From NCBI GenBank assembly GCA_005885555.1, contig VAWN01000104.1, positions 1 through 39,371 on the forward strand: a stretch of 39,371 nucleotides of DNA, given 5' to 3'. Positions 14,936 to 22,400 of this stretch are shown one piece after another. Source of the stretch: Actinomycetota bacterium. GTDB lineage: Bacteria > Actinomycetota > Actinomycetes > Mycobacteriales > Micromonosporaceae. A program made the translations under genes and the position numbers. Positions within the stretch are counted from its first letter, which is position 1. Each line of letters starts with the position of its first letter. A model generated the notes under the pieces. That model had not been told where the DNA came from. It made no database searches and saw nothing but the letters and a program-made list of their open reading frames with translations.

Positions 14936-16666
14936 ATGAGCCTGTCCAGCCGGGTACTCGCCCGATGGCTGGGCCTGCCGCCGCCGGTCACCCGGGCGGT
15001 GCGGGTCCGCCGTGGGATCGCTGTCACCGCGCGTGACGGTACCGTCCTGCGCACCGACCACTGGGAGCCGCGGCTGCGTCCGGCGCCGACGGTGCTGATC
15101 CGCACTCCGTACGGCCGGGCCGGCGTCGTCGGGCTGGTGTCCGGGCGGCTGCTGGCCGAGCGCGGCTTCCACGTCGTCCTGCAGAGCTGCCGGGGCACCT
15201 TCGACTCCGGCGGCGAGTTCGACCCGATGCGCCACGAGCGCGACGACGGCCTCGACACGGTCGCCTGGATCGAGCGGCAGCCCTGGTTCGACGGCAACCT
15301 GTTCACCTACGGGCCGAGCTACATCGGGTACACCCAGTGGGCCATCGCGGCCGACGCGGGGCCGGCGCTCAAGGGCATGCTGACCGCGGTCACCACGTCG
15401 GCGTTCCGCGACCCGACCTACGCCGGCGGGGCGTACTCGCTGGACACCATCCTCAACTGGGTCACCATCATCAGCAACCAGGGCGGTTCGCTGCTGTCGT
15501 TCGCCTACAAGCAGAGCCGGGCACAGAGCCGGCTGCGCCGGGCGCTCACCCACCTGCCACTGTCCGAAGTGGACGGTCTGCTGACCGGCCGGGAGATCCG
15601 GTTCTTCCAGGAGTGGCTGCGGCACAGCGAACCCGGCGATCCGTACTGGGAGCTGCGCGGCAACCCGGACGTGGCGCGGGTACCGGCACCGGTGTGCATG
15701 GTCGGCGGCTGGTACGACATCTTCCTGCCGTGGCAGCTGCGCGACTACGCGACGCTGCGCGCCGCCGGTGCCCGGCCGCGCCTGGTCATCGGTACCTGGA
15801 CGCATGCCGACCTCGCGCTGCTCGGCGTGTCGATGCGCGAGGGCATCGCGTGGTTCCGGGCGGCGCTCAACGGCGGCGCCCGGGGCGGGGTGCGCGTGCA
15901 CATCGGCGGGCGCGACGAGTGGCGGGACCTGCCGGACTGGCCGCCGCACTCCGGTTCCACGGCATGGTTCCTCGGCCCGCAGGGCGGCTTGGCGCCGGGC
16001 GGGCCGGGCGGCTTGGCGCCGGGCGGGCCGGGCGGCTTGGCGCCGGGCGGGCCGGGCGGCTTGGCGCCGGACGGCGCAGCGCCGGAGGCGCGGGGCGGCG
16101 CAGCGCCGGGCTCGGCCGGCACCGGCGGGCCGGACCGGTTCCGGTACGACCCGGCCGACCCGACGCCGTCCCCCGGCGGTCCGTTGCTCACCCGGGAGGC
16201 CGGCCGCACCGACAACCGCGCCGTGGAGGCCCGGCCGGACGTGCTGGTGTACACCGGCGCGGTACTCGACGCCGACGTGGAGGTGATCGGGCCGGTGTCG
16301 GCACTGGTGCACCTGACGGCCAGCGCCGAGTTCTTCGACGTGTTCGTCCGGGTCTGCGACGTGGCGCCCGACGGCCGCTCGGAGAACCTCACCGACGGGC
16401 TGGTCCGGGTGCTGCCAGGGATGTTCCCGCCGGGCGAGGACGGGGTACGCGCGGTCGAGGTCGAGCTGTGGCCGATCGGGTACGTGTTCCGGCGCGGGCA
16501 CCGGATCCGGGTGCAGCTCGCCGGGGCGGCGCATCCGCGGTACGCGCGCAACACCGGTACCGGCGAGCCGCTGGGTACCGCGGCCCGCCTGCAGCCGGTC
16601 GACTACGCGGTCTTCCGGGACCCCGCGCACCCGTCCGCGCTGCGCCTGCCGGTCGGCGGCGCGTGA
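14936..16666 (+). CDS. CocE/NonD family hydrolase (S15-like) with internal tandem repeat
   Basis: The 576-residue alpha/beta-hydrolase of the CocE/S15 type should cleave esters or Xaa-Pro-type amides. The nucleophile is S128 in TYGPSYIGY. D261 (GGWYDIF) and H290 (TWTHADL) complete the triad. A cap domain (about 150-240) and a C-terminal jelly-roll domain (about 430-576; VLVYTGAVLDADVEVIGPV) are present. The short leader lacks an obvious signal peptide, so it is probably cytosolic. It carries an inserted Gly/Pro-rich tract of four GGLAPGGP-type octapeptides followed by GAAP variants (about residues 350-400), at the junction between the catalytic and jelly-roll domains. ATG 14936 is chosen over TTG 14927 because of the -10 spacing. 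Confidence 0.9.
   Translation: MSLSSRVLARWLGLPPPVTRAVRVRRGIAVTARDGTVLRTDHWEPRLRPAPTVLIRTPYGRAGVVGLVSGRLLAERGFHVVLQSCRGTFDSGGEFDPMRHERDDGLDTVAWIERQPWFDGNLFTYGPSYIGYTQWAIAADAGPALKGMLTAVTTSAFRDPTYAGGAYSLDTILNWVTIISNQGGSLLSFAYKQSRAQSRLRRALTHLPLSEVDGLLTGREIRFFQEWLRHSEPGDPYWELRGNPDVARVPAPVCMVGGWYDIFLPWQLRDYATLRAAGARPRLVIGTWTHADLALLGVSMREGIAWFRAALNGGARGGVRVHIGGRDEWRDLPDWPPHSGSTAWFLGPQGGLAPGGPGGLAPGGPGGLAPGGPGGLAPDGAAPEARGGAAPGSAGTGGPDRFRYDPADPTPSPGGPLLTREAGRTDNRAVEARPDVLVYTGAVLDADVEVIGPVSALVHLTASAEFFDVFVRVCDVAPDGRSENLTDGLVRVLPGMFPPGEDGVRAVEVELWPIGYVFRRGHRIRVQLAGAAHPRYARNTGTGEPLGTAARLQPVDYAVFRDPAHPSALRLPVGGA
15983..16070 (+). repeat. 24-base in-frame minisatellite in CocE-type gene
   Basis: Three exact 24-base units (15983-16006, 16007-16030, 16031-16054) plus a partial fourth encode GGLAPGGP repeats. 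The units begin ggcggcttggcgccgggcgg. Confidence 0.92.
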
Positions 16667-16680
16667 CCGGCCGCGGCTTT

Positions 16681-16736
16681 CCGAGATCTTGGACGCCGGT
16701 ACCCCTTGCAGGGGGTGGTCGCGTCCAAGATCTCGG
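16681..16736. terminator. Long two-part palindrome between convergent genes
   Basis: A perfect 16-base stem (16681-16696 with 16721-16736; core AGATCTTGGACGC / GCGTCCAAGATCT) encloses a second 5-base stem ACCCC/GGGGT (16701-16705, 16712-16716). It lies just after the CocE-type stop and before the convergent 3D-domain gene, so it could terminate both. There is no T-tract. Its length and inner stem also fit a mobile or REP-like palindrome. Confidence 0.65.
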
Positions 16737-16739
16737 GGG

Positions 16740-16777
16740 CGATCGCCGAGCGGGCGACCCCGATCGCCGAGCGGGCG
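16740..16777. repeat. 17-base direct repeat, period 21
   Basis: cgatcgccgagcgggcg occurs at 16740-16756 and 16761-16777, between the palindrome and the 3D-domain gene's stop. Confidence 0.85.
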
Positions 16778-16783
16778 TCCCGG

Positions 16784-17560
16784 TCAGCCGATCGTGATCG
16801 TGCGCTGCTGTACGCCCCAGTTGTTGGCCTCGTTGCCGGGCAGCCAGATGTCGACGATGCTGCCCTGGATCCACAGGCCGATGTCGGCCGCATAGCACCA
16901 GCCGTAGCCGGCGACCTGGAACCGGGTACCGAGCGGGATGAACCGCGCGTCCACCGCGCACTTGCCGAGACCGGCGGTGTACCCGCTGGCCGTCTGCCCG
17001 GGGTCGTTGTACGAGGTGACCTTGTAGCTCAGCCTGGTACCGGCGGCCAGCCGGAACGGCGCGATCTTTCCACTGTCGGCGAGCCGGTACGCCACCGAGA
17101 GCTGCCCGGTCGACGCGTCGCTCGCGTCGCTGCGCAGCGCCACGATCGTGTAGTTGGCGTGCCGGCACGGGGTGGCGTCCACGGCGGTCAGCGCGGGCTG
17201 GCCCCAGTCGCTGACCCAGGCGACCGACTGCGCGTTGCGCCAGACCCGGTACGCGGTCGCACCGGGTACCCGGTTGAAGGTGATCGTCACCTTGCCGCCG
17301 GCGTAGCTGCCGCTGACGCCCGACGGGGCGGGCAGCCGGCCGGACAGCGAGATCTTCGGGCCCTTGCTCTTCGAGTCGTGGCTCGGGCCGGGCGGCCGGT
17401 TGGGCGGCTTGACGTCGCTGAAGTGCTTGCAGACCGGTAGCCCGCCGGCCGTGGTCGCGTTGGCGTCGGCGAGGTTCACCCCGGTGAGTACCGCGGCTCC
17501 GACGGCCACGCAGGCGATGCTCATCCAGGTACGTCGACGCATGGCGCCATTGGACCACAT
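16784..17560 (-). CDS. Secreted protein with FN3-like and C-terminal 3D domain
   Basis: The product has up to 258 residues. A signal peptide is visible as MRRRTWMSIACVAVGAAVLT, ending ADANA, which favours the internal ATG at 17542 over ATG 17560. A Pro/Lys linker is followed by an FN3-like sandwich (about 70-165; PSGVSGSYAGGKVTITFNRV then AYRVWRN). The C-terminal 3D domain has CAVDARFIPLGTRFQVAGYG and LWIQGSIVDIWLP and ends in a terminal TI.G, the double-psi barrel seen in MltA and resuscitation-promoting proteins. Two of the three signature Asp are visible (AVD, VDIW), with D also in AADIG. It probably acts on or binds peptidoglycan. It converges with the CocE-type gene across the palindrome. 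Confidence 0.82.
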   Translation of the reverse strand: MWSNGAMRRRTWMSIACVAVGAAVLTGVNLADANATTAGGLPVCKHFSDVKPPNRPPGPSHDSKSKGPKISLSGRLPAPSGVSGSYAGGKVTITFNRVPGATAYRVWRNAQSVAWVSDWGQPALTAVDATPCRHANYTIVALRSDASDASTGQLSVAYRLADSGKIAPFRLAAGTRLSYKVTSYNDPGQTASGYTAGLGKCAVDARFIPLGTRFQVAGYGWCYAADIGLWIQGSIVDIWLPGNEANNWGVQQRTITIG

Positions 17561-17582
17561 CCATCGACGATGGTGAACGTCC

Positions 17583-18638
17583 TTACCGCAGTCCGGGAAC
17601 TATCTCGTTGAGGTCGACGGTGACCGGCCGGTCCAGCTGGTCGAAGGTGCACGAATCCGGGGTACGGTCCGGGCGCCAGCGGACGAACTGGGCGGTGTGC
17701 CGGAACCGGCTGCCTTCCATGTGGTCGTAGCGCACCTCGACCACCCGCTCCGGGCGCAGCGGGGTGAACGTCAGGCTCTTGTCGGCGTTCCACCGTGACC
17801 GGTCGTACCCGCGCCGCGGCTCGATCGGGCCGGTCCAGTTCCACGGGTGCCCGCCGAACGTGGTGACCAGCGGCTGCAGCTCGTCGAACAGCCGGCGCCG
17901 CTCGGCGAGCGGGAACGCGCCGACGACGCCGACCGAGGACAGCGAGCCGTCGGCGGCGTACAGGCCGAGCAGCAGCGAACCGATGGCGTCGGGACCGCTG
18001 GCGTGCACCCGGTACCCGGCGACCACGCAGTCGGCCGTGCGCTGGTGCTTGGTCTTGAACATGACCCGCTTGTCGGGCTCGTAGCCGCCGTCCAGCGGCT
18101 TGGTCACCACGCCGTCGAGGCCGGCCCCCTCGAACAGCTCGAACCAGCGCAGCGCCAGTACCCGGTCGGTGGTCGCCGGCGTCAGGTGTACCGGTGCCCG
18201 CGCGTCGCGCAGCACGTCGGCGAGCAGTTCCCGGCGGCGCCGGAACGGTGCGCCGGTCAGGTCATCGTCGCCGAGCGCGAGCAGGTCGAAGGCGATGAAA
18301 GAGGCCGGGGTACGGTCGGCGAGCAGCGCGACCCGGGACGCGGCCGGATGCAGGCGCAGCTGCAGCGCCTCGAAGTCCAGCCCGTGCCCGGTCGCCAGGA
18401 CGATCTCGCCGTCGACCACGCAGCGCGGCGGCAGCTCGTGCCGGACGGCCGCGACGATCTCCGGGAAGAAGCGGGTCATCGGCCGGCCGTTGCGGCTGCC
18501 GATCTCGACCTCGTCGCCGTCGCGGAAGACGATCGACCGGAACCCGTCCCACTTCGGCTCGTAGGAGCCGCTGTCCGGGATGGTCGGTACCAGCCTGGCC
18601 AGCATCGGCGACACGGGCGGCTGGACGGGCAGCTGCAC
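17583..18638 (-). CDS. ligC: ATP-dependent DNA ligase, LigC type
   Basis: The 351-residue ligase has an adenylation domain (about 1-205) and an OB-fold domain (about 210-351). The nucleotidyl-transfer motif I is EPKWDGFR with K29 as the adenylated lysine. Motif III is FIAFDLLALG, motif IV is GLDGVVTKP, and motif V contains MFKTKHQRTADCVVAGY. It seals nicks in duplex DNA with ATP. LigC enzymes back up NHEJ and excision repair in actinobacteria. GTG 18638 is chosen because TACCCT stands 7 bases upstream. The longer frame to 18725 would overlap the divergent lipoprotein gene. No Ku gene is in the window, and the matching LigD-type polymerase is 9 kb away. Confidence 0.93.
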   Translation of the reverse strand: MQLPVQPPVSPMLARLVPTIPDSGSYEPKWDGFRSIVFRDGDEVEIGSRNGRPMTRFFPEIVAAVRHELPPRCVVDGEIVLATGHGLDFEALQLRLHPAASRVALLADRTPASFIAFDLLALGDDDLTGAPFRRRRELLADVLRDARAPVHLTPATTDRVLALRWFELFEGAGLDGVVTKPLDGGYEPDKRVMFKTKHQRTADCVVAGYRVHASGPDAIGSLLLGLYAADGSLSSVGVVGAFPLAERRRLFDELQPLVTTFGGHPWNWTGPIEPRRGYDRSRWNADKSLTFTPLRPERVVEVRYDHMEGSRFRHTAQFVRWRPDRTPDSCTFDQLDRPVTVDLNEIVPGLR

Positions 18639-18645
18639 GGGGCCG

Positions 18646-18655
18646 AGGGTACATT
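18646..18655. promoter_or_regulatory. Overlapping divergent -10 hexamers (ligase / lipoprotein)
   Basis: AGGGTACATT contains TACCCT on the minus strand (18646-18651, 7 bases before GTG 18638) and TACATT on the plus strand (18650-18655, 6 bases before GTG 18662). The hexamers share TA. The start codons are separated by only 23 bases. Confidence 0.6.
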
Positions 18656-18661
18656 GCCGCT

Positions 18662-19207
18662 GTGAAACGATCAGTCGCGCTCGTGGCGGTACCCCTGCTT
18701 CTCGCCGGCTGCGGGCACCGCGCACCCGCAGCCGCGCCGTCCGGCGCGAGCGCCGCGCCGAGCGCGAAGGCCGCGCCGAGCGCGAAGGCCGGCGGCGACG
18801 CCGCGTGTACCGGTGGCCTGACCGGCACCGAGCCGGGCGTGGTGCGGATAACCTGCAACGGCACCGCGACTATCCACGTCGTGGCCGGCGGTGCCGGCAA
18901 GGATTTCCACGGCGGTGTCTGCCGGTCGGCGGGCGACGTGTGGAGCGCCGCGGCCGGGGTGATCATCGACACGACCGGTACCCACGGCAGCTACACCGGA
19001 CCGCCGGTCGACAGCGTCGCGGTCAACAACACCAGCGACTCCGGCAAGGGCACCATCCAGATCGTGCTGGGCGGCAAGCACTACTTCGACCTCGGCGGGG
19101 CCGCCATGACGCTGGGCGCGGGCGGGAAGAGCGCGCACCTGGACGGTACGAGCGACCACCTCTCCGACGCACCGGGCACGAAGATCACCGTCGACGTCAC
19201 CTGCTGA
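18662..19207 (+). CDS. Secreted lipoprotein of unknown function
   Basis: The 181-residue protein has a lipoprotein signal (MKRSVALVAVPLLLAGC) with C17 as the lipidated cysteine, followed by an Ala/Pro/Ser-rich tether with a duplicated APSAKA unit. The mature domain (about 45-181) is rich in Gly, Thr and Asp. It contains four Cys (CTGGL, RITCNG, VCRSAG, VDVTC) that could form two disulfides. The pattern resembles the actinobacterial LppP/antigen-type beta proteins, but I cannot name a family. GTG 18662 is set by the lipobox distance and TACATT 6 bases upstream. The last 11 bases overlap the convergent SARP relic. Confidence 0.82.
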   Translation: MKRSVALVAVPLLLAGCGHRAPAAAPSGASAAPSAKAAPSAKAGGDAACTGGLTGTEPGVVRITCNGTATIHVVAGGAGKDFHGGVCRSAGDVWSAAAGVIIDTTGTHGSYTGPPVDSVAVNNTSDSGKGTIQIVLGGKHYFDLGGAAMTLGAGGKSAHLDGTSDHLSDAPGTKITVDVTC

Positions 19208-19496
19208 GCGCGGCCGCGTACGCGCGCAGCAGGTCGTGGCACGTGTACCGGCCCGGTACCGCGCCGCGGTCAGCAGCCGGTCGCGCCCGGATCCGGGCCA
19301 CGTGGCTGTGCAGCATCCGCCGGGCACCGTCCGGCGGGTCGCCGTCCCACAGCAGGTCGCAGAGCCGGTCGACGGGTACCAGCCGCTCGCGTTCGAGCAG
19401 CAGGATGGCCAGCAGTGCGCGCTCCCGGCGGCGTAGCTGCGCCGGTGCCGCGCCCTCGCTGTCGATCTCCACGGGACCCAGCACACGGAACCGCAC
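19197..19496 (-). pseudogene. SARP/AfsR-type regulator relic with internal deletion
   Basis: The 99-residue product starts VRFRVLGPVEIDSEG and continues ERALLAILLLERERLVPVD, LLWDGDPPDGARRMLHSHVA and RIRA. This is the winged-helix DNA-binding domain of SARP/AfsR regulators (about 75 residues). It then jumps to GRYTCHDLLRAYAAAL, a motif normally found several hundred residues further on, after the NB-ARC domain of AfsR-type proteins. The BTAD and NB-ARC parts are lost but the frame is kept. TACAGT (19503-19508) sits 6 bases before GTG 19496, so a small DNA-binding protein could still be made. Confidence 0.7.
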
Positions 19497-19502
19497 CGGC
19501 GC

Positions 19503-19508
19503 ACTGTA
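19503..19508 (-). promoter_or_regulatory. -10 hexamer of leaderless SARP relic
   Basis: TACAGT on the minus strand, 6 bases before GTG 19496. Confidence 0.5.
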
Positions 19509-19603
19509 GCGCCCGGGTCCGACACCAGCGCCCGGGTCCGACGCCGCTGTCCCGCAGAATGCCCAAACCGCTGCACGTGGGGTGATCGCTGGGCCACGAT
19601 CAG

Positions 19604-21337
19604 GTGGTGGGGCGTCTGCGTCGAACTGTTGCGCTCGGTCTGGCCGCGGTGCTCGCTCTTGTCGGCTGCGGCCATCCCCGCGGCGGCAGCGTCGTGGGCG
19701 GGGCGCCAAGCAGCGGTACCGGGTACAGCGCGCTCGATCCGGCCGCGACCGGGCCGGCGCCGGAGGTACCCGGAGCCCGCCGGGGCGGCACGGTCACCGT
19801 CTACGCGCAGGCCGCCCCGGACTCGTTCGACCCGACCGACATCGACGACGAGGCCGCCGAGGAGATCGGCAAGCTGCTGTTCCGCACGCCGACCCAGCTG
19901 ACCATGCGGTCCGGCCGGCCGGTGCTGGTACCGGACCTGACCGACCTCGGTACCGTCTCCGCCGACCGGCTCACCTGGACGTTCAAGCTGCGCACCGCGG
20001 CGCGGTACGCCGACGGTACCCCGGTGACGGTGACCGACCTGGCCTACGCGATCAAGCGCTCGTTCGCCCACGACGCGCACCCCGGCGGCCCGACCTACCA
20101 GCTGAGCTACTTCGCCGGCGGGGACACCTACAAGGGCCCGTACACCAGCGGCGACAGCTACCCCGGCGTCGCCACCCCGGACGGCGACACGCTCGTCATC
20201 CACCTGCGCCGGCCGTTCCCCGACCTGCCGTTCTACCTGAGCTACCCGCTGTTCACGCCGATCCCGCCGGGGAAGGACACCAGGGAGCTCTACCGGAACC
20301 GGCCGCTGGCCACCGGCCCGTACCAGTTCGACACGTTCACCCCCGGCGCCGGGCTGACGCTCAAGCGCAACCCGTACTGGGATCCGAGGTCCGACCCGGC
20401 CCGCCACCAGTACCCCGACGCGTGGGACTTCAGGTGGGGCGGCGAGCAGGTCAGGAACCAGCAGCAGGTGCTGGACAGCAACGGCGCCGACGCCGCCGCG
20501 CTGGACTACGAGACCGTCGACCCGTCGCTGATCCCGCGGCTGACCGGCAGCCGGGCGAGCCAGCTCGTCACGGGCGACAGCCCCTGCACGACCGTGCTGA
20601 ACCTGGACAGCCGCAAGATCCCGCTGGACGTCCGCAAGGCCATCGCCATGGCGTACCCGGCCGGCCAGCTCGCCAGGGCCGAAGGCCGCACCGGGTACGT
20701 GGCGCAGCCGGCGAGCACCATCATGCCGCCCAGCGTGCCCGGCTGGCGGGCCTATCCGGCGCTGCCCAACCTGACCGGTACCGGCGACGGCGCACCGCTG
20801 GCCGCCCGGGACATCCTGCGCGCGGTCGGCCGGCTCGGCTTCCAGCTCAGCTGGTACTACGACAACACCAGGCCGGTACCGCAGCGGATGAACGAGATCC
20901 AGGCCGACGCGTTGCGGGCGGCCGGGTTCACCGTCACACCGATCGGCGTGTCCACGGCCGAACTGCGCGCCCGGACCAGCGACTACGACGCGCCGGTCAA
21001 CGTCGGCCAGTCGCCCGGCCAGTGGTGCGCGGACTGGCCGACCGGTGGCGCCTGGTTCCCGGTGCTGTTCCAGAGCCACAGCGTCACCGACGGGGACAGC
21101 TGGGGCATGCTGCGCGACCCGGCCCTCGACGCGCAGATCGACTCGGTCGCCGCGCTGCCCGCCGACCAGCGGCCGGCGCGGTGGATGGCACTGGACCAGC
21201 AGATCATGTCGAGGTACGTGCTGATCCCGCGCTTCCACGACAGGCTGGCCATCGTGGTCGGAACGCGGATCGGCGGCGCCGAAGGCGATTCGTCGCTGGC
21301 CATGCCGTTGCTGACCAACCTGTACCTGAGAGGCTGA
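19604..21337 (+). CDS. ABC transporter substrate-binding lipoprotein, family 5 (oligopeptide type)
   Basis: The 577-residue lipoprotein has a lipobox at LALVGC with C22. The family-5 solute-binding fold shows GGTVTVYAQAAPDSFDPTD at the mature start, LTWTFKLRTAARYADGTPVT near residue 130, GPYQFDTFTPG and LKRNPYWD near 240. It should capture peptides or similar solutes outside the membrane for an ABC importer, but no permease or ATPase gene is next to it. Codon use is odd: at least eight AGG and one AGA arginine codons occur, almost absent from neighbouring genes, which suggests a different history. GTG 19604 and GTG 19607 are both possible starts. CACGAT lies 6 bases before the latter. Confidence 0.9.
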   Translation: MVGRLRRTVALGLAAVLALVGCGHPRGGSVVGGAPSSGTGYSALDPAATGPAPEVPGARRGGTVTVYAQAAPDSFDPTDIDDEAAEEIGKLLFRTPTQLTMRSGRPVLVPDLTDLGTVSADRLTWTFKLRTAARYADGTPVTVTDLAYAIKRSFAHDAHPGGPTYQLSYFAGGDTYKGPYTSGDSYPGVATPDGDTLVIHLRRPFPDLPFYLSYPLFTPIPPGKDTRELYRNRPLATGPYQFDTFTPGAGLTLKRNPYWDPRSDPARHQYPDAWDFRWGGEQVRNQQQVLDSNGADAAALDYETVDPSLIPRLTGSRASQLVTGDSPCTTVLNLDSRKIPLDVRKAIAMAYPAGQLARAEGRTGYVAQPASTIMPPSVPGWRAYPALPNLTGTGDGAPLAARDILRAVGRLGFQLSWYYDNTRPVPQRMNEIQADALRAAGFTVTPIGVSTAELRARTSDYDAPVNVGQSPGQWCADWPTGGAWFPVLFQSHSVTDGDSWGMLRDPALDAQIDSVAALPADQRPARWMALDQQIMSRYVLIPRFHDRLAIVVGTRIGGAEGDSSLAMPLLTNLYLRG

Positions 21338-21352
21338 TACCTCACCGACTGA

Positions 21353-21358
21353 TAGGGT
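21353..21358 (+). promoter_or_regulatory. Possible -10 hexamer of deacetylase gene
   Basis: TAGGGT, 11 bases before ATG 21370, giving at most a few bases of leader. The spacing is longer than at the other leaderless genes. Confidence 0.35.
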
Positions 21359-21369
21359 GCGCGGCGGCG

Positions 21370-22398
21370 ATGTGGTGGGCTGGTGTGGCATGGCGCGGCG
21401 GCGACTACGAGGTCGCCGTCGTCGACGCGGGCGGCACGCCGACGGTACCGGCGACCGGGTTCGCCGGCCGGCAGGTACCCGCCCTGGTCGCCCTTCTGCG
21501 CGACGCCGCGACCCGGTCCGGTGACGGCGTCGCCACGGTCATCGACAGCAGCACCGGAATGATCGACGGGCACCTGCTCGCCGCCGGCATCCCGGTGTAC
21601 CGCGCCGACCCGCCGCTGCTGCCCGCCCGGCCGCCGTTCGCGTCGGTGCCCGCCGCCGACCTGGCCCGCTGCGGCGCGACGAACACCGCGGCGCTGCACC
21701 GGCTGACCATCGAGTCCGGAGCGCTGGCCGGCCGGGCCGAGCAGTACCTCGAACACCTCGCGGCCAGCGGGCCGGTCGAACGGGAGCTGACCGCGACCGG
21801 CCGGTACCTCACTCGCGGCGCCGGTACCGTCCCGCAGCTCGCGCTCACCTTCGACGACGGGCCGCACCCGGTGTTCACCCCGCAGGTGCTCGAACTGCTG
21901 CGCCGGTACGACGTCCGCGCGACGTTCTTCTGCGTCGGGCTGAACGTGGCCGCGTACCCGCACCTCGTCGGGCAGATCGCCGACGCCGGCCACCAGCTCG
22001 GCAACCACACCTGGTCGCACCCGTACCTGCCCGACCTGACCCGCGGGGAGCTGCTGGGCCAGGTCGACGCGACGGACGCCGCCCTGCGCGCCGCGGGTAC
22101 CGCGACCACGCTGGTCCGGCCGCCCTACGGTGCGCGCACTCCGGACTCGTTGACCTGGCTGGCCGGGCACGGGTACACCACCGTGCTGTGGGACATCGAC
22201 GTCGGCGACTGGGCGGCACCGGGTACCGAGGCCATCGTCGCCGGTGCCACCACGGCGACCGCCGGCTCGGTGATCCTCATGCACGACGCGGGCGGCGACC
22301 GTACCGGGACCGTCGCGGCCCTGCCTCGCATCCTCGGCCGGCTCCTCGACCGCGGATACCGCTTCGTGACCGTCGACCAGCTCACCCGGGAGGAGTAG
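21370..22398 (+). CDS. Polysaccharide deacetylase (NodB/CE4) with extra N-terminal domain
   Basis: The 342-residue protein has a C-terminal NodB domain (about 150-342). Motif 1 is LTFDDGPH (catalytic base and metal Asp at 162/163), and motif 2 is NHTWSHP with metal ligands H213 and H217. Motif 3 is RPPYGAR, motif 4 is DIDVGDW and motif 5 is ILMHDAG, so all are intact. It should deacetylate GlcNAc or MurNAc polymers. The first 130 residues are not part of NodB. They read VAWRGGDYEVAVVDAGG, then ATVIDSSTGMIDGHLLAAGI, then VYRADPPLLP, similar in layout to the RNase H-like N-terminus of IS110-type DEDD transposases. No signal peptide is seen, so it may be cytosolic. A racemase gene follows after 2 bases. 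Confidence 0.88.
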   Translation: MWWAGVAWRGGDYEVAVVDAGGTPTVPATGFAGRQVPALVALLRDAATRSGDGVATVIDSSTGMIDGHLLAAGIPVYRADPPLLPARPPFASVPAADLARCGATNTAALHRLTIESGALAGRAEQYLEHLAASGPVERELTATGRYLTRGAGTVPQLALTFDDGPHPVFTPQVLELLRRYDVRATFFCVGLNVAAYPHLVGQIADAGHQLGNHTWSHPYLPDLTRGELLGQVDATDAALRAAGTATTLVRPPYGARTPDSLTWLAGHGYTTVLWDIDVGDWAAPGTEAIVAGATTATAGSVILMHDAGGDRTGTVAALPRILGRLLDRGYRFVTVDQLTREE

Positions 22399-22400
22399 CG

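Noticed and set aside
21370-21760. An IS110 transposase fragment
   Set aside because: The segment is fused in frame to an intact deacetylase with no inverted ends or separate transposase C-terminus, so it is treated as a domain of that protein.
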